DNA from: Cytobacillus depressus
Lineage (GTDB): Bacteria; Bacillota; Bacilli; Bacillales; Cytobacillaceae
Assembly (NCBI RefSeq): GCF_008923245.1
Contig: NZ_WBOS01000001.1
Location: 62,001 to 126,000, forward strand
Direction: 5' to 3'
DNA: 64,000 bases
The notes under the pieces were generated by a model, which was not told the DNA's origin, made no database searches, and saw only the letters and a program-made list of their open reading frames with translations. Of the stretch, positions 43,509 to 52,307 are shown piece by piece. The position numbers and the translations under genes are program-made. The stretch's first letter is position 1, and the number at the start of each line of letters is the position of its first letter.

Positions 43509-43696
43509 CGGGCAGTAAGACTCCCACCTCAAAACTTTAGATGATTCGAAGAAATTTAGGTGGGAGATCAACTGCCCGTAAAGGCCCGATAAGTTCAACT
43601 AACATTCAGTGGGGGATGAAGGCCAACTAAGAAATCCAGGTCCTGTGGCAACGTCGGCACTAGCACGTCCTGTGCGTCGGCCCCCCCCACTGAATG
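43509..43696. repeat. Two-hairpin structured element of unknown origin
   Basis: First hairpin: CGGGCAGT (43509-43516) pairs with ACTGCCCG (43571-43578), and inside it CTCCCACCT pairs with AGGTGGGAG. Second hairpin: CATTCAGTGGGGG (43603-43615) pairs perfectly with CCCCCACTGAATG (43684-43696), with smaller pairings inside. It is much more GC-rich than its surroundings and contains no gene. It resembles terminal structures of small non-autonomous mobile elements (for example IS200/IS605 derivatives) but could also be a structured RNA. Confidence 0.6.
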
Positions 43697-43701
43697 AAGT
43701 T

Positions 43702-45876
43702 TCACTTTATAGCTAATTTTACTTTTGCTTCTAATCGTCTCTTATGCAAGATGGGCTCTGTATAGCCATTAGGCTGGTCATATCCTTGAAAAATCAAATC
43801 ACAAGCTGCTTGGAAAGCAACAGAATCATTAAAGTCATCTGCCATTGGATGATAAGCAGAATCTCCAGTATTCTGTTGGTCAACGACTTTAGCCATCCGC
43901 TGTAAAGTTTCCATTACTTGTTCTTTCGTACAAATGCCATGATGCAGCCAATTGGCAATATGCTGACTGGAAATTCTAAGCGTTGCCCTGTCCTCCATTA
44001 ATCCGACATTATTGATGTCAGGAACTTTTGAACAGCCTATTCCTTGTTCAACCCAGCGTACAACATAGCCAAGAATTCCTTGGGCATTATTATCGAGCTC
44101 TTGCTGAATCTCATCAGCACACCATTGAGGGGTACTAGCTAGCGGCACTTGTAAAATATCATTCCGATAATCTTTAATCTCATCTAATAGATTCTTTTGT
44201 ACGGCGCTAACAGACACTTCATGATAGTGAAGTGCATGCAGTGTGGCGGCTGTTGGCGATGGAACCCAAGCCGTATTTGCGCCTGCTTTTACATGCCCAA
44301 TTTTTTGTTGCAGCATATCTGCCATTTGATCCGGCATCGCCCACATTCCCTTACCGATTTGGGCCCTGCTATGAAAGCCAGTCGCAAGACCATTGCTCAC
44401 ATTTGATTTTTCATATGCATGAAGCCATAATGTACCTTTCATATCATTTTTCCTTATCATCGGACCTGCTTCCATCGAAGTATGAATCTCATCTCCCGTC
44501 CGATCAAGGAAACCTGTATTAATAAAGGCGATTCTTTCCTTCACTTCCCTGATGCAAGCTTTTAAATTTAATGAAGTTCGGCGCTCTTCATCCATCAGCC
44601 CAATTTTCAATGTGTTGCGTACAAGACCTAGTAAATCCTCGACACGATTGAACAGTTCATTGGCAAAAGCCGCTTCTTTTGATCCATGCATTTTTGGCTT
44701 CACAATATAGATGGACCCTTTTGCTGAATTTGTGTATACGGCATTTCCTAATAAGGAATGTTTTGCGATTAAACTTGTTACAATGGCATCTAATATCCCT
44801 TCTTGAATCTCTTCCCCATTTTGATCTAAAACGGCATTAATAGTCATTAAATGTCCTGCATTCCGCACAAACATTACCGAACGGCCTGGCAGTGAAATTG
44901 ACTTCCCATTAGGTGTTTTGTAGCTGCGATCAGGATTCATCGTTCTCGTTATGGTTTTGCCGCCTTTGACAAAGCTAGCCGATAAATCTCCCTTCATTAA
45001 TCCGAGCCAATTGCGATAAACGAGTACTTTGTCTTCAGCATCGACGGCAGCGACAGAGTCTTCACAATCGATAATTGTCGAAAGGGCTGACTCAAGAAGG
45101 ATATCCTTAACGCCTGCATGGTCTGTTTTTCCGATTTGATGATTGCGTTCGATTTGAATTTCAAAATGCAGCCCATTATTCTTCAGCAAGACGATCGAAG
45201 GATTATCAGCTTCTCCATCATATCCTGCAAATTTCTCCTTTTCTCTTAGCCCGTTTTCCTGACCATTATGAAGGACTGCATATAATTCACCATTTTTAAC
45301 TAAATATTGATTGACATCTTTATGTGACCCTGATTGTAACGGGGCCGATTTATCAAGAAACTCTTTTGAAAATGCAATAACCTTTTCGCCTCGGACTGGG
45401 TTATAGCCGCCCCTTCGCTGGGCGCCATCTTCCTCACTTATAACATCTGTTCCATAAAGTGCATCATAGAGACTGCCCCAGCGTGCATTGGCCGCATTCA
45501 ATGCGTAGCGAGCATTATTAACAGGAACAACAAGTTGTGGTCCTGCTTGAAGGGCAACCTCGTCATCTACATTTTCAGTCGAAATGCTAAAGTCCTCTCC
45601 CTCATCCTCTAAATAGCCAATCTCTTCTAAAAACGCTTTGTATTGAGCTAATTCAAAATTTTTATTTTCACGGTGCCAAGTGTGAATTTTTCTTTGGAGT
45701 ACATCACGCTCAGCAAGCAACTCTTTATTTTTCGGAGTTAATTCGTAAACGATCTTCTCGAAACCATTCCAAAATTGTTCTTGATTCACTTCACTTCCCG
45801 GAAGAACCTCATTATTAATAAAATCAAAAAGCTCCTTCGCTACTTGCATTTTCCCAACTTGTTGATAAGTGCTCAT
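43702..45876 (-). CDS. glcB: Malate synthase G
   Basis: A 724-residue protein, the full length of the G isoform (the A isoform is about 530). Diagnostic parts are [26 protein letters not shown], the insert typical of MSG, and [34 protein letters not shown], which holds the Mg-binding Glu/Asp. [31 protein letters not shown] and [21 protein letters not shown] follow. It condenses glyoxylate with acetyl-CoA to give malate. It lies downstream of glycolate oxidase genes glcE-F-D, completing the route from glycolate into the TCA cycle. Confidence 0.95.
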   Translation of the reverse strand: MSTYQQVGKMQVAKELFDFINNEVLPGSEVNQEQFWNGFEKIVYELTPKNKELLAERDVLQRKIHTWHRENKNFELAQYKAFLEEIGYLEDEGEDFSISTENVDDEVALQAGPQLVVPVNNARYALNAANARWGSLYDALYGTDVISEEDGAQRRGGYNPVRGEKVIAFSKEFLDKSAPLQSGSHKDVNQYLVKNGELYAVLHNGQENGLREKEKFAGYDGEADNPSIVLLKNNGLHFEIQIERNHQIGKTDHAGVKDILLESALSTIIDCEDSVAAVDAEDKVLVYRNWLGLMKGDLSASFVKGGKTITRTMNPDRSYKTPNGKSISLPGRSVMFVRNAGHLMTINAVLDQNGEEIQEGILDAIVTSLIAKHSLLGNAVYTNSAKGSIYIVKPKMHGSKEAAFANELFNRVEDLLGLVRNTLKIGLMDEERRTSLNLKACIREVKERIAFINTGFLDRTGDEIHTSMEAGPMIRKNDMKGTLWLHAYEKSNVSNGLATGFHSRAQIGKGMWAMPDQMADMLQQKIGHVKAGANTAWVPSPTAATLHALHYHEVSVSAVQKNLLDEIKDYRNDILQVPLASTPQWCADEIQQELDNNAQGILGYVVRWVEQGIGCSKVPDINNVGLMEDRATLRISSQHIANWLHHGICTKEQVMETLQRMAKVVDQQNTGDSAYHPMADDFNDSVAFQAACDLIFQGYDQPNGYTEPILHKRRLEAKVKLAIK

Positions 45877-46016
45877 TTCCTTCCTCCTTGGCAGTTTTAT
45901 TCTCCCATTTATATTTCTCTAATTGTTGCGTATCACGAAACGCTGTTTCATTCTATCGTTAAAAAAAGAATAGCATAATCATCCAACTGTTTCAACAATT
46001 CAAAAAAATAAAATGA

Positions 46017-47474
46017 TTATGCTTTTAGAGCGGCTTCCTTCATTTCTTTCTTAATTTCCACACATCGACCAGGTGTTGGAAATAGTTTTCCGGCATTTAA
46101 TAGATTATCTGGATTGAAAACTTCACGAATATTTGTTTGTGCAATAATTTCCTCATCATTAAAGACAAACCGCATTTCTTCCCGTTTTTCAATCCCTACC
46201 CCATGCTCACCTGTAATTGTTCCACCAACATCGGCACAAACCTTTAAGCATTCACTGCCTGCAAGGAGTGCTTTTTCAGTTTCACCAGGGATCCTTGCAT
46301 CAAAAAGGACAAGCGGATGAAGATTCCCATCTCCAGCGTGGAAAATATTCGCAATTCTTAGTCCATACTTTTCACTGATCTGCTGAATTCTTTGGAGGAC
46401 TTCCGGTAATTTACTGCGTGGAATAACACCATCTTGCACTAAATAATCTGGAGAAATTGCTCCCATTGCCCCGAAGCCTGTTTTTCGATTCGCCCACCAG
46501 CGTTCCCTTTCTTTTTCATCCTTTGCTGCTCGGACCTCGCGAACATTGCATTTCCTGCATACATCAAGAATTTGATTGATTTGCTCATCAATGCCAGCGG
46601 CAATCCCATCTACCTCTATAAGTAATACCGCATCGATATCTTTCGGATGACCAACTGGAAAAGCAGCCGCCTCCACCCCTTCGATAGCAACTTTATCCAT
46701 CATTTCTAAGGCAGCTGGTACGATTCCAGCAGAAATGATATCTGAAACAGCCTTACTCCCATCCTCAACTTTGTCAAAATAGGCGAGCACCGTTTGTTTG
46801 CCTTCAGGATTTTTTAAAATGCGGACTGTTATCTTTGTGACAATTCCTAGAGTGCCTTCTGAACCGGTTAAAAGCCCAAGCAAATCATAGCCTGGCTCAT
46901 CTAAAATCCCGTTTTTGCCAACTTCAATAATCTCGCCATTCGGTAAAACTACTTCAAGCCCTAAAATATGATTCGTCGTTACACCATATTTTAAACAATG
47001 AGCCCCGCCAGCATTTTCTGCAACATTTCCGCCAATTGTACAGCAATATTGACTGGACGGATCTGGTGCATAATAATATCCTTTATCAGATATCGAATTT
47101 GTTAGTTTCAAGTTGACAAACCCGGGCTCGACAACTGCCCTTCTGTTTTCCAAATCAACACTAATTAATTTTTTCATCCGCACAAGACTTATAATAACCT
47201 CACCATTAATCGGAATCGCCCCGCCGCTTAATCCAGTTCCGGCACCGCGCGCAAGGAAAGGCAAATTGTTTTCTGAACAATATTTTACAAGCTTCGCCAC
47301 TTCCTCTGTATCCTTTGGAAAAACGACAGCTTTTGGCAAATGCTTATGAAGGGTAAACCCATCGCAATCATAGGCAATTAAATCTTCTTTGTGGTAAAGA
47401 ATAGCCCTTGGTCCGCCGACAATTTCGGCTAATTGGTGAATATGAATATCGGTTGTTTTTATTTTTGTTTTTAT
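46017..47474 (-). CDS. glcD: Glycolate oxidase subunit GlcD, FAD-linked
   Basis: An FAD-binding type 4 oxidase of about 485 residues. The FAD domain has VKYCSENNLPFLARGAGTGLSGGAIP and DPSSQYCCTIGGNVAENAGGAHCLKYG (about 140-165). The C-terminal domain contains RIANIFHAGDGNLHPLVLFD and GGTITGEHGVGIEKREEM. It oxidises glycolate (or another 2-hydroxy acid) to glyoxylate with GlcE and GlcF. The start is odd. A clear AAAGGAGG at the end of glcF is followed not by ATG but by in-frame ATT (47480) and ATA (47474), the latter nine bases away. The only normal in-frame start codons (GTG 47567, ATG 47555) lie about 80-90 bp inside glcF with poor sites. I give ATA 47474 as the likely position. Confidence 0.88.
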   Translation of the reverse strand: MKTKIKTTDIHIHQLAEIVGGPRAILYHKEDLIAYDCDGFTLHKHLPKAVVFPKDTEEVAKLVKYCSENNLPFLARGAGTGLSGGAIPINGEVIISLVRMKKLISVDLENRRAVVEPGFVNLKLTNSISDKGYYYAPDPSSQYCCTIGGNVAENAGGAHCLKYGVTTNHILGLEVVLPNGEIIEVGKNGILDEPGYDLLGLLTGSEGTLGIVTKITVRILKNPEGKQTVLAYFDKVEDGSKAVSDIISAGIVPAALEMMDKVAIEGVEAAAFPVGHPKDIDAVLLIEVDGIAAGIDEQINQILDVCRKCNVREVRAAKDEKERERWWANRKTGFGAMGAISPDYLVQDGVIPRSKLPEVLQRIQQISEKYGLRIANIFHAGDGNLHPLVLFDARIPGETEKALLAGSECLKVCADVGGTITGEHGVGIEKREEMRFVFNDEEIIAQTNIREVFNPDNLLNAGKLFPTPGRCVEIKKEMKEAALKA

Positions 47475-47475
47475 G

Positions 47476-48822
47476 TCAATCAGCCTCCTTTTTCTCCTTT
47501 TGATAAGCCCAATCGAGGAGCTGAACAGTATGAACGATTTTCTGGTTTCGTCCATATTTTTGCACACCTAAAGCCATTTGTAGCATACAGCCTGGATTCC
47601 CCATTGAAATCATATCGACATCATCCGGAACATTTTCCATTTTGCTTTCCAATACAGCATCCGCCATTTCAGGATTCGTAATATTGTAGATTCCTGCACT
47701 TCCGCAGCAACGATCCGCATTTGGCATATACACCATTTCTACCCCTGGGATATTTAATAAAAGTTCTCGCGGCTCATGCCTCACACCTTGACCATGTGCA
47801 AGGTGGCAAGCATCATGGTACGTAATCGTTGTATTAATTTCGGCCGTTGGTTTTTCATACCCGGTGTCATACAGATGTTTTGAAATATCAACGACCTTTT
47901 TTGAAAATTCCTTTGCTCTCACACGCCACTCAGGCTCTTCTTTAAATAATTCAGCATATTCCTTCATCATACAGCCGCAACCCGCCGCATTGACGATCAC
48001 CTTCTCGGCATCTTGGAAAGCTTCAATATTTTGCTTAGCCAGCTTCCTTCCCATCTCACGGTCTCCTGCATGAACATGTAAAGCCCCACAGCAAGTTTGT
48101 GCCGTTGGTATCGTGACATCGTTTCCATTCCTTGTCAGAACGTTAATTGTCGATTCATTAATGTCACTGAACATCACATCCATAATGCATCCTGTTAACA
48201 TGGCGACCTCTCGTTTGGATTCGCCTTGTGCTTTGATGACTGGTTGATTTTGATATTTTTTTCGGACGGATTGTTTAACTTCAGGCATGATTCCTTCCAT
48301 CTCAGCTAAGTGCTGTGGCATGATTTTAAGAAGATTCGTTTTTCTAGCAACCTTTTGCAGCCCACTTTTTTGATAAAATTTCAATAAACCTCCAAGTGAG
48401 TTGAGACGAGTTTGATGGGGGAAAATTCCATGGAGGAAAAGTTTACTAACCGTTCCTTTCCACCCTGTTAACGGCATCGCCTGACGAATTTGTCCCCTTG
48501 CTTCTTCGATTAATCCGCCAACATCGACATCTGCCGGACAAGCAGTCGTACAGGCACGGCAGTCTAAACAAGCAAATACGGGATCCATGAATTGCTCATT
48601 TACTTCAAGTTTTCCTTCTGCAACAGCTTTAATTAAATAGACACGCCCCCTTGGAGAATGCTGTTCCTGACCTGTATGTTCATACGTCGGGCATGATTCA
48701 AGGCACATCCCGCAATGAACACAATCGGCCCATTTGTTCTCATCTGGCGGATCCTTCCATAAATAATTGCTTAAGCTTGTTGTACATGGAGGAGTTTGTT
48801 TCAATTCCAATTCAGCACTCAA
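47476..48822 (-). CDS. glcF: Glycolate oxidase iron-sulfur subunit GlcF
   Basis: A 448-residue protein. Two [4Fe-4S] motifs at the N-terminus are CVHCGMCLESCPTYE (about 36-50) and CLDCRACTTACPADV (about 86-100). Two CCG domains follow, with CCGALHVHAGD (about 239) and RCCGSAGIYNI (about 370). It passes electrons from the flavin subunits to the quinone pool or another acceptor. The start is TTG 48822, behind AGGAGGG, two bases after the glcE stop. It ends directly on the ribosome site of glcD. Confidence 0.9.
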   Translation of the reverse strand: MSAELELKQTPPCTTSLSNYLWKDPPDENKWADCVHCGMCLESCPTYEHTGQEQHSPRGRVYLIKAVAEGKLEVNEQFMDPVFACLDCRACTTACPADVDVGGLIEEARGQIRQAMPLTGWKGTVSKLFLHGIFPHQTRLNSLGGLLKFYQKSGLQKVARKTNLLKIMPQHLAEMEGIMPEVKQSVRKKYQNQPVIKAQGESKREVAMLTGCIMDVMFSDINESTINVLTRNGNDVTIPTAQTCCGALHVHAGDREMGRKLAKQNIEAFQDAEKVIVNAAGCGCMMKEYAELFKEEPEWRVRAKEFSKKVVDISKHLYDTGYEKPTAEINTTITYHDACHLAHGQGVRHEPRELLLNIPGVEMVYMPNADRCCGSAGIYNITNPEMADAVLESKMENVPDDVDMISMGNPGCMLQMALGVQKYGRNQKIVHTVQLLDWAYQKEKKEAD

Positions 48823-48823
48823 A

Positions 48824-50116
48824 TTAAATCCCTCCTACAAATCTGTTCGGGTTTAATAGTTTATTCGGATCGACTTTCGCCTTAATTCCTTCAAGAAGGA
48901 AAAAGTAAGAAGGCTTTTCTCCCCAAAAATCAACTTCATTTCGGAGACTTTCTGGCAGATGTTTGATAATTACATACCCGTCTAATGCTTTTACACTCTT
49001 TCTAATGTGATGAATATAAGCAGCAACATCCTCTTTCAAGCCAGTCAGAGTTATTTGACAAAGCCCGTGCCCTAAGCCCCCGTGTACTTCTGCCTTTATA
49101 TTATGTAAATCTTGTAGAAGATCAGCCTCTTTAACAACCTTCAATACATCGAGATTAACGACTCCTGCTTTTAATACAGCTGTAACTTCTTTCATGCCAG
49201 ATCCTTTTCTGTTCATTTCGTAAAATTTCTCCCAAAAACTCTGTGCCTCCTTTTCTTGAAGAACGGCTATTTTTGCATGAGTTGGCGCCATGCTTCTCAA
49301 CATCTCTTCCTGATAATGAACAGAGCTTTCAACATCTTCGAAGGCAATGGCTAGAGTATAATTTCGTTGATTTGTTAACCTCTCTGAAATAGTGGGATTC
49401 AGCCATTCTAAACAAACCGGTTCTAGTGTTGAATCAAGCACTTGAACAGCAAATGACTTTATATCTTCTGCATTCCCTTCCGGAAACGATAATAAAGCGA
49501 TAGATTCATATTTTGGAAGCGGCCGTAGCTTAAAGGTTACTTCTGAAATTACACCGAGAGTCCCCATTGACCCAATAAATAATTTGTTCATGTCATACCC
49601 AGCGACATTTTTAACTACTTTTCCGCCAGAACGAATGACTGTCCCATCAGGATAAACGGTGCGAAGTCCGATGACAGAATCGCGTGCTGAGCCATATTTA
49701 TATCTTTTTGGACCGCTATCATTTGCTGCTAAAATGCCTCCAATTGTTGCTTCGGTAGGAGAAAATGGATCAAGCGAAAGTTTTTGCTTACATTTTGCCA
49801 AATAATCCTGTAGCTCCTGAAAGTTTGTTCCCGATTTAACGGTTATCGTCATATCACCGACCGTATGCTCTACGACTCCCTTATATTTTTCTAAGGAGAG
49901 TAATAAATCATCCGTTTGTTGCTGCCCACCAAAACCACTTTTGGAGCCATTCCCGATGATAGATACTTTCAGCTGATTATCATTGGCATATTTTAATAGT
50001 GTAGAAATCTCATCTTCTGAATAAGGATACACTGTGACGAGATCGCCATAACCTACCGATAATTGTTCTTCTAATAAACTTGACTTTAATTCATCTAAAA
50101 AAATGGCCGTTTTCAT
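48824..50116 (-). CDS. glcE: Glycolate oxidase FAD-binding subunit GlcE
   Basis: A 430-residue FAD-binding type 4 protein, related to GlcD. It contains LKVSIIGNGSKSGFGG (about 49-64) and DPFSPTEATIGGILAANDSGPKRYKYGSARDSVIGL (about 116-152), and ends LLNPNRFVGGI. It is the first gene of the glcE-F-D-B group, all on the - strand. It probably shares the flavin electron path from glycolate to GlcF. An array of palindromes lies in front of it. Confidence 0.87.
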   Translation of the reverse strand: MKTAIFLDELKSSLLEEQLSVGYGDLVTVYPYSEDEISTLLKYANDNQLKVSIIGNGSKSGFGGQQQTDDLLLSLEKYKGVVEHTVGDMTITVKSGTNFQELQDYLAKCKQKLSLDPFSPTEATIGGILAANDSGPKRYKYGSARDSVIGLRTVYPDGTVIRSGGKVVKNVAGYDMNKLFIGSMGTLGVISEVTFKLRPLPKYESIALLSFPEGNAEDIKSFAVQVLDSTLEPVCLEWLNPTISERLTNQRNYTLAIAFEDVESSVHYQEEMLRSMAPTHAKIAVLQEKEAQSFWEKFYEMNRKGSGMKEVTAVLKAGVVNLDVLKVVKEADLLQDLHNIKAEVHGGLGHGLCQITLTGLKEDVAAYIHHIRKSVKALDGYVIIKHLPESLRNEVDFWGEKPSYFFLLEGIKAKVDPNKLLNPNRFVGGI

Positions 50117-50272
50117 AACCAGATCTCCTTATTGTTCCGTAATAAGAAACACTGTTTTCAATCATAGAGAAAAAAATACAAGCAATTACTTACTATTAAA
50201 GCATTCTATAACAAAAATTTCAATGAACATTTCGAATTAAAAGAAAAATTGAAATATATCGTTTCTTTGTAT

Positions 50273-50490
50273 TAAAGGACAGTAAAAGTGAGGTTTCATG
50301 AAACTATGTCCTTTATCTCTGTTTTAAAGGACATAGAAGAAAAGAATTCGCAAAAGTATGTCCTATAACTCTGTTTTATAGGACATAGAGGGGGCGATAT
50401 TATAAAAAGATGTCCTTTATCGCTCCTTTATAGGACATAGAGGAGGCGGTACCACAATACTATGTCCTTTACAGGATCATAAATGACATA
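50273..50490. repeat. Palindromic repeat array C, 52-bp period
   Basis: The 525-bp gap 50117-50641 contains the third copy of the ATGTCC palindrome family. Left arms start at 50306, 50358, 50410 and 50462, exactly 52 bp apart. The second unit has both arms changed together (TCCTATAA with TTATAGGA instead of TCCTTTA/TAAAGGA), which keeps pairing. An unpaired right arm lies at about 50273-50281, and the last unit is degenerate. Nothing else is seen in the gap except the terminator at its end. Confidence 0.87.
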
Positions 50491-50589
50491 TAGTGGGGCC
50501 CCGGGTTCGCGGCCTCCTACTTTTTCATTAGAAAATATATATCAGCAATGAAGGCTAATCTATTATCAACATTACGATTATCAAACCTA

Positions 50590-50637
50590 AAAAAACCTGA
50601 CTGCCGTTGCAATCAAGCAAACACAGTCAGGTTTTTT
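50590..50637 (-). terminator. Terminator of the NlpC/P60 hydrolase gene
   Basis: AAAAAACCTGACTG (50590-50603) pairs with CAGTCAGGTTTTTT (50624-50637), five bases after the stop codon. Confidence 0.85.
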
Positions 50638-50641
50638 ATAA

Positions 50642-51958
50642 TTAAAAGATTCGAACGACACGTCCATTAAATGTATTCTTCCAATATCCGCTGCTCATGT
50701 TAGCAATCGATACCCCAGTTGAGCTTTGTGAGCCGATAAATTTACCGCCGCCAATATATATACCTACATGTCCATCCTTTTTATAAGTATCAAAGAATAC
50801 TAGATCACCAGGTTTCATATCACTGGTAGGTACTTGACGACCTACGCTTTTTAATGATTCTGTATAGGCTGGTAATTTAACACCCGCTTGAGCATATGCC
50901 CATGAAACGAAGCCAGAGCAGTCAAATCTGCCATTGGCAATATCTGATGCCGTTCTACCGCCACCGAATACATAGACAGAATTTCCGATATACTTATTTC
51001 CAGCATTAATGACAGTATTTACATTTCCTTTTGCAACTGGTGTTTCCTTCACAGGAGCCTCTTTCACAGGTGCTTCTACTGAAACATTATTAGAAACATT
51101 ATTAGAAGCGCTATTTGGAGTGTTACTTGTTTCATTTTTCACAGTTGAAGAACTTGTATTTGCTTGGGCAACAGTATGATGTTTAACTTCAACCTTTTGG
51201 CTTGCTGCCAATCTTGTTTGAATTTCTAGCTCTTTTGCAGCAAGTGTACTATCTTGAATTTTTAAATCAGCTTTTAAAGCTGCAATTTCATTTTCTTTTC
51301 TATTTAACTCTTGTTCTAATTCATTTGTTTGCTGCTTTTGTTCTCCCAATTGAGCTTGCATCCCAACTAGCTCTGTTTTCATGCTTTCTAAATTCGTAAG
51401 CTTTTGTTCGACAGAAAGCTTTTTTTCTTCGATTTCTTTTTTATCGGCATCATGCTGAGCAATGATATCTTGGTCTGCTTGCACAATTTTTGTAACAGCT
51501 CCGACTCTTTCAACGAAATCGCCAAAGCTTGTAGCACCAAGTAATACTTCGACATAGCCGATCTGGCTATTGCCGTTTTCTTGGTATGAAACAGCCCGCT
51601 GTTTTAAAATCTCATTTCTTTTATCAATTCGCTCTTGAATTTCTGCTATTTCCGTCTTTAATTGTTCAACTTCAGCTTTAGTTGTAATAATGTCGTTTTC
51701 AGTTTTCTTAATTAAATTATTATTATCATTTATTGCCTGCATCACTCTATTAATTTGTGCAGTCAAGCGTACGCGCTCTTCCAAAACTGCTGTTAGCTCA
51801 ATATCCGCTTTTGAAAGGCTTGATTGGACATTTAATCTTTGATTTTGAATTTCTTGTTTTTGACTATGTAAGGATGCTGCATCAACCGAAGGAATTGAAG
51901 TGAAAGCACCGAGTCCAAGCATAAGTGTCGTGTTTAAGATAACTAACTTCTTTTTCAT
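50642..51958 (-). CDS. Secreted NlpC/P60 peptidoglycan DL-endopeptidase (CwlO-like)
   Basis: A 438-residue protein. It has a signal peptide (MKKKLVILNTTLMLGLGAF...VDA), then a long coiled coil (about 30-240) as in CwlO, and a Ser/Asn/Val/Pro-rich linker with VKEAPVKETPVAK repeats. The C-terminal NlpC/P60 domain has catalytic Cys in GRFDCSGFVSW and His in KDGHVGIYIGG. It cleaves D-Glu-DAP bonds in peptidoglycan during growth. The start is ATG 51958. A tiny upstream frame ends on this start codon. FtsEX usually controls CwlO; those genes are not here. Confidence 0.87.
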   Translation of the reverse strand: MKKKLVILNTTLMLGLGAFTSIPSVDAASLHSQKQEIQNQRLNVQSSLSKADIELTAVLEERVRLTAQINRVMQAINDNNNLIKKTENDIITTKAEVEQLKTEIAEIQERIDKRNEILKQRAVSYQENGNSQIGYVEVLLGATSFGDFVERVGAVTKIVQADQDIIAQHDADKKEIEEKKLSVEQKLTNLESMKTELVGMQAQLGEQKQQTNELEQELNRKENEIAALKADLKIQDSTLAAKELEIQTRLAASQKVEVKHHTVAQANTSSSTVKNETSNTPNSASNNVSNNVSVEAPVKEAPVKETPVAKGNVNTVINAGNKYIGNSVYVFGGGRTASDIANGRFDCSGFVSWAYAQAGVKLPAYTESLKSVGRQVPTSDMKPGDLVFFDTYKKDGHVGIYIGGGKFIGSQSSTGVSIANMSSGYWKNTFNGRVVRIF

Positions 51959-51990
51959 TTGTAATCCTGCCTCCAATTATGTTTAGTCAT
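51955..51990 (-). CDS. Possible 11-residue leader peptide upstream of the CwlO-like gene
   Basis: ATG 51990 follows AAGGGG by five bases and encodes MTKHNWRQDYK, ending in TGA that overlaps the ATG of the hydrolase gene (ATGA). Such an arrangement would couple hydrolase translation to that of the leader. The 349-bp leader region 51959-52307 is otherwise AT-rich, with no other gene, and holds a terminator for the opposite end of the next operon. Confidence 0.4.
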   Translation of the reverse strand: MTKHNWRQDYK

Positions 51991-52246
51991 CGCTGCCCCT
52001 TGGCATATGTAAAATAATTCATTATTTATGGTCTATGAATAATTAAATGACTGATTAATAACTAGAATTATAACATGGTAATTTAACAGGATTATTTTAG
52101 TTATATTACAAAAGTATTTCAAATACTTCCATCTATTTTCACATAGAGGGAAATATTGGATATTTTTAGAGTGAATATTACATATTCCTCCAATTTTGTT
52201 CCCAATATAAGAATATCATTAACTTCCATATGTGCCTTACCCCAAA

Positions 52247-52290
52247 CAAAAATAACTGATTATACACTCTCATATAAAGGGCATAATCAG
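52247..52290 (-). terminator. Terminator of the FdhF/YdeP-type gene
   Basis: CTGATTAT (52256-52263) pairs with ATAATCAG (52283-52290). On the - strand it is followed by TTATTTTTG, 18 bases after the stop. Confidence 0.7.
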
Positions 52291-52307
52291 CTATAATAGA
52301 AATTATT

